Assembly: GCF_014640435.1 (NCBI RefSeq)
Contig: NZ_BMGY01000009.1
Location: 1 to 64,000, forward strand
DNA: 64,000 nt
Source of the DNA: Hymenobacter frigidus
Lineage (GTDB): Bacteria > Bacteroidota > Bacteroidia > Cytophagales > Hymenobacteraceae
Direction of reading: 5' to 3'
Below, piece after piece: positions 25,763 through 33,452 of this stretch (position 1 is the first letter of the stretch; each line of letters begins with the position of its first letter). The position numbers and the translations under genes are program-made. A model generated the notes under the pieces. The model searched no databases and was not told the DNA's origin. It saw nothing but the letters and a program-made list of their open reading frames with translations.

Positions 25763-27489
25763 TAGGCGTGCAGTAGGGAGGGTTCTGCTTCGTTCATGCG
25801 CGGACTCGCCGAGTCCACGCTACTCGTTTCCACGAACCGGCCGAAGGCCTGGTACTGGGCGTAGCGGGCTTGGTAGTCGGCTACGCGGGCGGGGTTGGGC
25901 GTGTAGGTTTCGGCGAAGCCGCTGCCCATTTTCTTCTGGGCCGTGAGCACGTCGGAGTACACCCCCGCGGCCACGGCCGCATACATGGCCGAGCCCAGCG
26001 CGGGCGCTTGTTCCGATACCGCAATTTTGATGGGCCGGTCGAGCACGTCGGCCAGGGTCTGCATCACGAATTGCGACTTCTTGGCCACGCCGCCGATGCC
26101 GATGACTTGCTTAATGGGAATGCCTTCGGCCTCAAATCGCTCCACAATCTGCTTCGAGCCGTAGCAAATGGCTTCGACCAGGGCGCGGAAAATCTGGGGG
26201 GCGTTGGTGCCCATGGTCAGGTTCATCAGTGCGCCTTTCAGGGCTTGGTTGGCGTCGGGCGTGCGGCGGCCGTTCACCCAGTCCAGCGCCAGCACCGCCG
26301 ATTCCTCGGGGGCTACGGCGGCGGCGGCCTGGCTGAGCTGCACCAGCAGCGCGTCGCTCATTTCCTCGCGTAGCGCGGCTTGCAGCTCGGGCGTCAGCAC
26401 CTTGGAATGGGGCAGCACATTATGCAGCGGCCATTCCACGATGTTGCGGAACCAGGCCAGCAAATCGCCGAAGGCCGACTGCCCGGCTTCGAGCCCCAGC
26501 ATGCCGGGAATCACGGAGCCATCCACCTGCCCGCAGATGCCGGCCACGAGGTGACTGCCGACTTCGGCCGTGGGCGCCACCACGATGTCGCAGGTGCTGG
26601 TGCCCATCACCTTCACCATCGAATAGGCTTCGATTTCGCCCGCCACCGCGCCGGCGTGGGCATCAAACGAGCCCACCGCGACCACGGTGTTGGTGGTCAG
26701 CCCCAGGCGCTGGGCCCATTCCGGAGAAAGGTGGCCGGCTACTTCATCGGCGGTGTAGGTTTCGTTGAATAATCGATTGCGTAAACCGGCCAGCTTCGGT
26801 TCCAGGTAAGTCAGAAACTCCTCGGAAGGCAGCCCGCCCCAGCTCGCGTGCCACATGGCCTTGTGGCCGGCGGCGCAGCGGCTGCGCCGGAAGGTGGCCA
26901 GGTCGCCGCCGGTGAGCAGCAAGGTCATCCAGTCGCAGTGCTCCATCCAGGAGTGGGCGGCGTGGGCCACGGCCTCGTCCTCGCGCACCACGTGCGCAAT
27001 CTTCGCCCAGAACCACTCCGAAGAGTAGATGCCGCCTTCGTACTTGGTGAAGTCCTCGCCGCCCCAGGTGCGGGCTTTGTGGTTGATTTCGGCCGCCTCG
27101 GCCAGGGCCGTGTGGTCTTTCCAGAGCACAAACAGGGCGTTGGGGTTGTCGGCAAACTCGGGCAGCAGGCCCAGGGCCACGCCCTGCGCGTTCACGGGGC
27201 CAGGCGTCGAGCCGGTGGTATCCACGGCCAGGCCCACGATTTGGGCAGCCGGCACCTGCTGGGCCACGCGGCGCACCACGGCTTCCAGGCCCTCGATGTA
27301 GTCGAGCGGGTGCTGGCGAAACTGGTTGTGGGCCGGGCGGCAGTATTGCAGGGTTTTCCAGCGGGCGTAATGGTGCACGGCCTGGGCGACTTCGGTGCCG
27401 GTGTGGGCATCCACGAGCAGGGCGCGTACCGAGTCGGTGCCGTAGTCGATGCCGATGACGTAGGCGGGAGTAGTGGCTATCTGTTCCAC
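25762..27489 (-). CDS. araB: Ribulokinase
   Basis: A 575-residue FGGY-family sugar kinase phosphorylating L-ribulose. The N-terminal domain starts YVIGIDYGTDSVRALLVDAHTG. DTTGSTPGPVN and GGEDFTKYEGGIYSSEWFWAK are AraB-specific blocks. The C-terminal domain has LDWVNGRRTPDANQ and the ATP-site GIGGVAKKSQFVMQTLADV. I chose the GTG at 27489 (MEQIATTPAYV) because the catalytic domain starts immediately after it; an in-frame ATG at 27591 would add 34 unconserved residues. It follows galM by 114 bp and is coupled to araD by a TAATG overlap. Confidence 0.95.
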   Translation of the reverse strand: MEQIATTPAYVIGIDYGTDSVRALLVDAHTGTEVAQAVHHYARWKTLQYCRPAHNQFRQHPLDYIEGLEAVVRRVAQQVPAAQIVGLAVDTTGSTPGPVNAQGVALGLLPEFADNPNALFVLWKDHTALAEAAEINHKARTWGGEDFTKYEGGIYSSEWFWAKIAHVVREDEAVAHAAHSWMEHCDWMTLLLTGGDLATFRRSRCAAGHKAMWHASWGGLPSEEFLTYLEPKLAGLRNRLFNETYTADEVAGHLSPEWAQRLGLTTNTVVAVGSFDAHAGAVAGEIEAYSMVKVMGTSTCDIVVAPTAEVGSHLVAGICGQVDGSVIPGMLGLEAGQSAFGDLLAWFRNIVEWPLHNVLPHSKVLTPELQAALREEMSDALLVQLSQAAAAVAPEESAVLALDWVNGRRTPDANQALKGALMNLTMGTNAPQIFRALVEAICYGSKQIVERFEAEGIPIKQVIGIGGVAKKSQFVMQTLADVLDRPIKIAVSEQAPALGSAMYAAVAAGVYSDVLTAQKKMGSGFAETYTPNPARVADYQARYAQYQAFGRFVETSSVDSASPRMNEAEPSLLHA

Positions 27490-27603
27490 GGTTGATAAGG
27501 GATTCAGGAAGGGTGATTGGGTAAATGAAGAAATAGGGATGAAAAGCAAGGACAGAGTCCCACCGCTGGTTTCTTGCCTTTCATTCCCCATTCTTCGTTG
27601 TTC

Positions 27604-28812
27604 TTATTTCCGCACGCCAAACGTGTAGGTACTCGCCGAGTGCAGCGTTTCGCCGGGCTTCAGCACGGTGCTGGGAAACTTGGGCTGGTTGGGCGAATCG
27701 GGAAAGTGCTGGGTTTCGAGGCAGAAGCCGGCATTTTTGCCGTACACCGTGCCCCCTTTGCCCTTGAGCGTGCCGTCAAGGAAGTTGCCGGTGTAGAACT
27801 GAATACCGGGCTGGTCGGTCGTCACCGTCAGGGTGCGGCCCGAGGCGGGGTCGTACACGGTGGCGGCGGGGTGCTGGCCGGTGGCTGTGTTCAGCACCCA
27901 ATTGTGGTCGTAGCCGCCGGGCACCTGCGCAATGCGCTCGCCGATGGCGTGGGGCGTGGTGAAGTCGAAGGGCGTACCCGCCACCGGGCGCAACTCGCCG
28001 GTCGGAATCAGGCCCGCGTCCACCACGTTGTAGCGGTCGGCGGGCAGGGTTACTTCGTGGGCCAGAATGTCCTTGCTCGTGCCGTGGCTGAGGTTGAAGT
28101 AGGCGTGGTTGGTGAGGTTGACCACCGTGGCCTTGTCGGTGGTGGCGGTGTAGTCAATCTTGAGCGCGTTGTCGTTGGTGAGGGTGTACACCACGGCCAC
28201 GTTCAGGTTGCCGGGGTAGCCTTCCTCGCCGTCCTTGCTCAGGTAGGTCAGCTTTAGGCTCTGGCCCTCAGCCGAAGCGCCGGGCTCCGCAGTCCAGACA
28301 ACCTGGTCGAAGCCCACTTTGCCGCCGTGCAGCGTGTTGGCGCCGTTGTTAGTGGCCAGGGTATAAGTCTTGCCATCGAGCGTGAATTTGCCCTTGGCAA
28401 TGCGGTTGCCGTAGCGCCCAATCAGCGCGCCAAAGTAGGGGTTCGACTTGCGAAACTCGGGGCTCTGGTAGCCGCTCACGTTGTCGAAGCCCAGAATGAC
28501 GTCGCCCAGCTTGCCGTCCTTGTCGGGCACTAGCAGGCTGGTGAGCGTGCCGCCGAAATTGGAGATGGTGGCCTTGGCACCGCTGGCATTGGTGAGCGTG
28601 AAAAGCTGCACCTCAGTGCCAGCAGTGGTTTTACCAAAGGCGGCGGAAGTGGGCATAGCGGCTGTTGTTTGGGTAGAATCGGCGGTGGCGGTGGCCGCCG
28701 CGTCAGTCGTGGTTTTGTCGGTAGCCGTATTGTTGGCCCCGCAGGCAGCCAGCGCGAGCAGGCCGGAGCAGGACAAGGCCAGACGCCCTAAACGGAAAGA
28801 TGTAGTCATCAT
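27604..28812 (-). CDS. galM: Aldose 1-epimerase (mutarotase), lipoprotein
   Basis: A 402-residue mutarotase interconverting the anomers of free sugars such as arabinose or galactose. It has a lipoprotein signal (LLALAACG, Cys near residue 24) and a T/A-rich linker, so it acts outside the cytoplasm. Conserved GalM blocks are NFGGTLTSLLVPDKDG, FGALIGRYGNRIAKGKF, NNGANTLHGG with a catalytic His, NLTNHAYFNLSH with the second His, and GFCLETQHFPDSPNQ with the catalytic Glu. The start at 28812 (MMTTSF) restores the lipobox; the frame is open much further upstream but only as antisense-like sequence over the neighbouring gene. It is the first gene of the galM-araBDA block. Confidence 0.92.
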   Translation of the reverse strand: MMTTSFRLGRLALSCSGLLALAACGANNTATDKTTTDAAATATADSTQTTAAMPTSAAFGKTTAGTEVQLFTLTNASGAKATISNFGGTLTSLLVPDKDGKLGDVILGFDNVSGYQSPEFRKSNPYFGALIGRYGNRIAKGKFTLDGKTYTLATNNGANTLHGGKVGFDQVVWTAEPGASAEGQSLKLTYLSKDGEEGYPGNLNVAVVYTLTNDNALKIDYTATTDKATVVNLTNHAYFNLSHGTSKDILAHEVTLPADRYNVVDAGLIPTGELRPVAGTPFDFTTPHAIGERIAQVPGGYDHNWVLNTATGQHPAATVYDPASGRTLTVTTDQPGIQFYTGNFLDGTLKGKGGTVYGKNAGFCLETQHFPDSPNQPKFPSTVLKPGETLHSASTYTFGVRK

Positions 28813-28877
28813 AAAAGCAGAATATCGTGTGGGGATTTGAAGTAAAACCGAGGAAAGTAAAACCGGGCAAGATGCGC

Positions 28878-30620
28878 TTACAGCACCGTCAGCTTCTGGG
28901 TGAGCTGACCCGCGCCGATGCGCACGCGCACCAGAAATAGGCCCGTGGGCAAGCCTGCATCCACCGACAGTTGCGCTGAGGGGTGCGCCACCGTCTGGCG
29001 GTACACCACGCGTCCCTGCAAGTCCAGCACTTCCACCGTCACGGCTTCCGAGGACTTTTGCCCGCCCATGTCCACCGTGAAATTGCCCATGGGCGCGGGG
29101 ATGGGGAAAATGCTCACGCCCGGCAGGCCCTGGCCTGCGGCCGTGGCCGTGGGCCCGGCCGTGGGGGTCAGAAACCAGCGCTGGCAGGCGCAGCCGTTGT
29201 AATCGAACAGCGCCAGCTGCGTGCCGGGGCTGGCCGAGGCCGCGGGCACCTCCACCACGCGGTTGCCGTTCAGCGAGGCGAACACCAGGCTGCCGTCGTT
29301 GGCCCGGTCCAGGTGGTACTGCTGGCAGTCCTGGTCGGTGTAAGCGCCCAGCTGCAGCACCGCGCCGTTGGCGTCGGAACAGTTGGCCACGCTGGCGGCC
29401 AGGCCGCCGAGCGCGCTCGTGATTTTGTAGTCGCCGTTGCCCAGGGCCGTAAAGTCCCACTGCTGGCAGGTGCCGCCCGTGCGGGCGGCCTGGGTGATGG
29501 CTTGCCCACTGCCGCCGGTGCAGCCCTGCGACTGCCACACCAGGCTGGTGGTGGCCGGGCCGGTGGCCACGGTGTAGCGCACGGGGGCGCCGGCCACGGC
29601 GGGGGCGTTCAGCCAGTCGCGGCTCACCACAGGCCAGTCGGCAGCGTCCCAGGTCAGCTTGGCCAAGCCGAGCTTGGGGGCGCCGCCTTCGTACGAATCG
29701 TAGTAATGGTGCGAGAAATAGGCAGTGCCGTTTTCCTCAAAAATGCCGACGTGGCCCGGCCCACGGTAGCGGCCCAGGGCGCTGAGCAGCAGGGTGCCGC
29801 CGCCGTTGTTCAGGTTGGCTCCGGTTTTGTCGAGAAAAGGGCCGTTGGGCGAAGCCGAGCGGCCCACCAAAATGCGGTAGGTGCTGCTGGAGCCTTGGCA
29901 GCAGGTGCCCCGGTTGATGAACAGGTAATAAAAAGCGCCGCGTTGCTTCACGTAGGCCGCTTCCACGTCGCCGTTGGCCACGGCCGCCTGGGCGGCGCCG
30001 GCCAGCAGCTTGCCCGTGGCGGGGTCCATCTGCACAATGCGGATGCCGCCGAAAAACGAGCCGTACGTCATCCACAAATTGTTGCTGGCGTCGCGGTAAA
30101 TGGCCGGGTCGATGGCGTTGACGGCGCTGCCGTTGTTGGTCGAAATCACCTCGCCTTCGTCCACCCAGTTGTAATTAGGGTTGGCCGGGTCCAGGGTCAC
30201 GTTGGTGGCCAAGCCAATGGCCGACACCCTCGAGCCGAACGTGGAGCAGGAGTAGTAGAGGTAGTACTTGCCGTTTTGAAACACGCACTCCGGGGCCCAG
30301 AAAATGCCAGTGAAGCCGGGCACTTTGGTGTTTATCCAGGCCGGATAGGTATTGTTCTGGAATACGGCCCGGGGGCTCGGTGTCCACTTCACCAGGTCGG
30401 TGGAGTAGAGGCTGTAGATGCCCTGGCCGGTGGCAAAGGTCCAGTACGTGTTGCCGCTTTTGATGATGGTGGACGGGTCATGAATACCCGTCAGGCCTTG
30501 CAGGGCGCGCGCGGGAGCGGCCCAGCCCACGGCCACCAACACGAACAGGCTCGTCAGGCAGCGGCGCAGCAGTTGCTGCCACCGGAGAGTTTCAGGGGCA
30601 AAAAGACAGGTATTAGGCAT
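28878..30620 (-). CDS. GH43 arabinanase-type enzyme with RICIN and T9SS sorting domains
   Basis: A 580-residue surface enzyme and paralogue of the protein at 19334-21133. It has a signal peptide (LTSLFVLVAVGWAAPARA), a GH43 propeller (about 42-345) with IHDPSTII, NAIDPAIY and DVEAAYVK as base, modulator and acid motifs, a RICIN beta-trefoil (about 360-485; CQQWDF, CQQYHL, CQRWFL), and a T9SS type A tail (about 500-580). The acid motif here is EAAY instead of the usual EAPY. It lies in the core PUL between another GH43 (41 bp upstream) and galM (65 bp downstream). It probably attacks arabinan at the cell surface while the RICIN part holds the polymer. Confidence 0.88.
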   Translation of the reverse strand: MPNTCLFAPETLRWQQLLRRCLTSLFVLVAVGWAAPARALQGLTGIHDPSTIIKSGNTYWTFATGQGIYSLYSTDLVKWTPSPRAVFQNNTYPAWINTKVPGFTGIFWAPECVFQNGKYYLYYSCSTFGSRVSAIGLATNVTLDPANPNYNWVDEGEVISTNNGSAVNAIDPAIYRDASNNLWMTYGSFFGGIRIVQMDPATGKLLAGAAQAAVANGDVEAAYVKQRGAFYYLFINRGTCCQGSSSTYRILVGRSASPNGPFLDKTGANLNNGGGTLLLSALGRYRGPGHVGIFEENGTAYFSHHYYDSYEGGAPKLGLAKLTWDAADWPVVSRDWLNAPAVAGAPVRYTVATGPATTSLVWQSQGCTGGSGQAITQAARTGGTCQQWDFTALGNGDYKITSALGGLAASVANCSDANGAVLQLGAYTDQDCQQYHLDRANDGSLVFASLNGNRVVEVPAASASPGTQLALFDYNGCACQRWFLTPTAGPTATAAGQGLPGVSIFPIPAPMGNFTVDMGGQKSSEAVTVEVLDLQGRVVYRQTVAHPSAQLSVDAGLPTGLFLVRVRIGAGQLTQKLTVL

Positions 30621-30661
30621 AGCGGGTGGGCTTGGAAAGCGTACCGATGTAAGGCAGGCAA

Positions 30662-31753
30662 CTATTCGCCCGAAGGCTTGATAATGTCGGTGTTGATGGG
30701 CACCGGCACGCCGAAGTTGGGCGAGCCGTCGGTGTTCCAGGTGAACTTCTGCATGCGCGGGTTGCGCCGGTCCACGCAGCCTTCGCCGGGGTTGGAGTTG
30801 GCGTGGTAGATAATCCAGTCTTCCTGTCCGTCTTTCGACTTGAAGAAGCCGTTGTGGCCCGTGGCGTAGGCCCGGCTGGCCGGGCGCTGCGAAAACACGG
30901 GCGTGGTCGATTTGGTCCAGGAGCTTGGCAGCATGGGGTCAGCCGTGCTGCTGGCCGTGAGCATGCCCAGAGCGTAGTCGTCGGTGCCGCAAAAGCTGGC
31001 CGAGTACACCATGAACGTTTTGTTGTTGTGCTTAAGAATTTCGGGGCCTTCGTTCACGTAGGGCGGGCCCACGTTTTCCCAGACGTACTGCGGGCGCGTC
31101 AGCTCCACGCGCGGCCCGGTCAGGGTCCAGGGGTTGCTCATCCGCGAGATGTAGATGCGCTGCACGCCGTCGATGCCGTTGTGGCCCGACCAGAGAAAAT
31201 AGCGGTTACCGTTCTGCTCCAGCACCGTGCCGTCGATGGCCCAGTGGTCCTCGGTGGGGTTGAAGATGCGGCCTTTATCCGTCCACGTCCCAACGGTGGG
31301 GTTGGGGTTGTCGTTTTCGAGCACCCAGGTGCGCTGCAAGCCCAGGTTGGAGCCGTTGGGGCCGGCCGTGTAGTAGATGTACCACTTGCCGTCGAAGAAG
31401 AACATTTCCGGGGCCCAGAGGTTGCCCGAGGCGGCGCCGTTAGCCGGCGGCGTCCACACCACGGTGCTGGGCGCGGTGCCCAGACCCGACATGGCCGTGG
31501 TCCGCCAGATGGCCAAGCGGTTGCTCAGCGTGTGCAGGTAGTAGTAGTATCCGTCTTTTTGAGCCACGAACGGGTCGGGGCCGCTGGGCAGCAGCGGGTT
31601 TTGAAAGGTGGTGCTGGTAACCACGGTGGGCGGCGAGGCCACCGGCGGAACTGCCATCTTGGTTTGGCTGCACGCCAGGTTTCCCAGCAGCAACACGGTC
31701 AGCAGCAGCAAGTGGCTGGTAATAAGGCGGAGGTTGCGCATGCTTACATTCAT
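30662..31753 (-). CDS. GH43 alpha-L-arabinofuranosidase-type lipoprotein
   Basis: A 363-residue GH43 protein with a lipobox (LLGNLACS), so it is lipid-anchored. Catalytic motifs are SGPDPFVA (base), HWAIDGTVL (modulator) and NEGPEILK (acid), the arrangement of the exo-arabinofuranosidase-like GH43 subgroup rather than of the endo-arabinanase-like enzymes elsewhere in the window. The body also shows NLWAPEMFFFDGKWYIYYTAG. ATG codons at 31753 and 31741 are both usable; the second gives the more normal signal peptide. It follows susD by 89 bp, with a GC hairpin in between, and is followed by the GH43-RICIN gene after 41 bp. Confidence 0.88.
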   Translation of the reverse strand: MNVSMRNLRLITSHLLLLTVLLLGNLACSQTKMAVPPVASPPTVVTSTTFQNPLLPSGPDPFVAQKDGYYYYLHTLSNRLAIWRTTAMSGLGTAPSTVVWTPPANGAASGNLWAPEMFFFDGKWYIYYTAGPNGSNLGLQRTWVLENDNPNPTVGTWTDKGRIFNPTEDHWAIDGTVLEQNGNRYFLWSGHNGIDGVQRIYISRMSNPWTLTGPRVELTRPQYVWENVGPPYVNEGPEILKHNNKTFMVYSASFCGTDDYALGMLTASSTADPMLPSSWTKSTTPVFSQRPASRAYATGHNGFFKSKDGQEDWIIYHANSNPGEGCVDRRNPRMQKFTWNTDGSPNFGVPVPINTDIIKPSGE

Positions 31754-31791
31754 AATGGCGGTACCTAAGTGCGGGCGCTAAAGCAGAAGAG

Positions 31792-31817
31792 CCGCCCCGG
31801 GTTGCAGCCCGGGACGG
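31792..31817. other. GC hairpin in the susD-GH43 gap
   Basis: Stem CCG-C-CCCGGG / CCCGGG-A-CGG with a 6-nt loop, one internal mismatch. Such hairpins between susD and downstream enzyme genes could stabilise the susCD message or partly terminate transcription, giving more porin and binding protein than enzyme. That role is inferred. Confidence 0.5.
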
Positions 31818-31842
31818 ACATCTACTCACCACTCACCTCTTT

Positions 31843-33387
31843 TTAATAGCCAGGGTTCTGCTTGATGCCTGGGTCGATGTCAATATCGCGCTGCGGAATG
31901 GGAAGCAGCTTCGAGATGCCGAGGCGGAAGTTGGTAAAGTCCCCGTCGCGGGCCTTCAACTCGTCGATGCCGGCTTGGTTGTCCATCAGGCCCCAGCGCA
32001 GGATGTCGTACCAGCGGGTGCCTTCGCCGGCCAGTTCCTTGGCCCGCTCGCTGCGAATGAGCTGGCGCAGGGTGGCTTGGGTGAAGGTACCCGTGAGGGG
32101 CGCCAGATTCACGGACGGGCGTTGGCGCACCAGGTTCACGAGCGGCACGGCCGCGCTCATTTGGTTCATTTCCGTGAGGGCTTCGGCCTGCATAAGCAGC
32201 ACGTCGGCGTAGCGGATTACGCGGTGGTTGATGCCCGAGGTGAAGTTTTCGTTCGTGCGGGTGCGGTCGTTCTGGTACTTGCGCCAGTACTGCTGGCTGG
32301 GGTTCCAGCCCCAGTCCGCAAACGTTTTGCCGTAGAACACCTCGGGGTTGCGGTTGCTGATGATGCACACGTCGCGGCGCGGGTCGATGCGGTGCTTGGT
32401 GGTGCTGCCGGGGGCAAAGGCCACCGTCGAGTCGCGGTACTCGTCCAGCAGCCAGCGGCGGGGCTGTACGTCGGCAAACGTGGGGCCGGGAGGGCCGAAG
32501 AAGTTGGGCCGGTCGTGGCTTTCCGACGACGCCGCGTTGTCCTGCCCCTGGGAGGGCTGCTGCTCCAGCACCAAATCCGTGAACTGTACCTCAAACACTG
32601 ACTCCGAGTTGTTCTCGTTTGTGTCGGTGAAGTTGTCGAGGTAGCTGGGCACCAGCGCGTACTTGCCGGTGCTGATGATTTCGGCGAACAAGGCCGACGC
32701 TTGGGCGTATTTGCCCTGGTGCATGTATACCCGGGCCAGCAGGGCCTGGGCGGCACCTTTAGTTACCCGGCCTTTGTCGACGCCGCTGTACTCCAGGTCC
32801 AGGTTGGGAATGGCGGCCTGCAGGTCGGCGATAATCAGGGCCTCGGCTTCGGCCTGTGTGCTTTGCGGCACGCGGGTATTCACCTTCGATTCTACCGTAA
32901 TCAACGGGAGGTTACCAAAAAAGTAGGCCAAGTCGAAGTACGACAGCGCCCGGATAAACCGGGTTTCGCTTAGCAGCCGATTTTTCAGCGTGGCGTTCAT
33001 ATCGATGCCGGGCACGTTGGCCAGCACCTGGTTGCAGCGGAAAATGGTGCGATAGTAGTCGTTCCAGGCAAACGACGAGATAAAGAAGTTGTTATCGGGC
33101 GTGAGGAAGCGCGTGAAGTTGGCCAGCTCCACAAAAGGGCTCTGGCTGAACGACTCGTCCGAACGGTGCGCCATGAAGTGCCAGCTGCGGTAGTACACCG
33201 CAAACTGCTGCAGGCCGGAGTAGCAGGCGAACACACCCTTCACGGCGTCGTCCGACGTTTTCCAGAAATCGGCCGTGGTAGGCGCGTTGGGGTTGGATTT
33301 ATCGAGCAAATCCTTTTCGCAGCCGGTGGCGGTTAGGAAAAGGCCCCCGGCGCAGAGCAGCGTGAGGAACTTGTTAACTTTTTTCAT
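31843..33387 (-). CDS. SusD/RagB-family nutrient-binding outer-membrane lipoprotein
   Basis: A 514-residue surface lipoprotein (signal ending TATGCEKD, lipid Cys at residue 23) that captures oligosaccharides and passes them to the adjacent SusC porin. Family features are LLDKSNPNAPTTADFWKTSDDAVKGV near the N-terminus, the TPR-like segment AQALLARVYMHQGKYAQASALFAEI, the C-terminal SERAKELAGEGTRWYDILRWG block, and the ending LLPIPQRDIDIDPGIKQNPGY. It is 65 bp downstream of susC. Together they form the uptake complex of the locus, probably for arabino-oligosaccharides as judged by the neighbouring enzymes. Confidence 0.95.
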   Translation of the reverse strand: MKKVNKFLTLLCAGGLFLTATGCEKDLLDKSNPNAPTTADFWKTSDDAVKGVFACYSGLQQFAVYYRSWHFMAHRSDESFSQSPFVELANFTRFLTPDNNFFISSFAWNDYYRTIFRCNQVLANVPGIDMNATLKNRLLSETRFIRALSYFDLAYFFGNLPLITVESKVNTRVPQSTQAEAEALIIADLQAAIPNLDLEYSGVDKGRVTKGAAQALLARVYMHQGKYAQASALFAEIISTGKYALVPSYLDNFTDTNENNSESVFEVQFTDLVLEQQPSQGQDNAASSESHDRPNFFGPPGPTFADVQPRRWLLDEYRDSTVAFAPGSTTKHRIDPRRDVCIISNRNPEVFYGKTFADWGWNPSQQYWRKYQNDRTRTNENFTSGINHRVIRYADVLLMQAEALTEMNQMSAAVPLVNLVRQRPSVNLAPLTGTFTQATLRQLIRSERAKELAGEGTRWYDILRWGLMDNQAGIDELKARDGDFTNFRLGISKLLPIPQRDIDIDPGIKQNPGY

Positions 33388-33452
33388 AAGTCGAAAAAGT
33401 AAAATCGGGGTGGGAAGGCGCGGCCCGACCAGCGGGCCGCGGCCAAACGAGA

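Noticed and set aside
26772-26792. AATCGATTGCGT inside araB as an operator.
   Set aside because: It lacks the ACACAA and TTGTGT arms and is within coding sequence; similarity is limited to the central CG core.
28813-29538. Upstream extension of the galM frame by 242 codons.
   Set aside because: It overlaps the GH43-RICIN coding region in another frame, is Arg/Gly-rich, and galM has a proper lipoprotein start at 28812.
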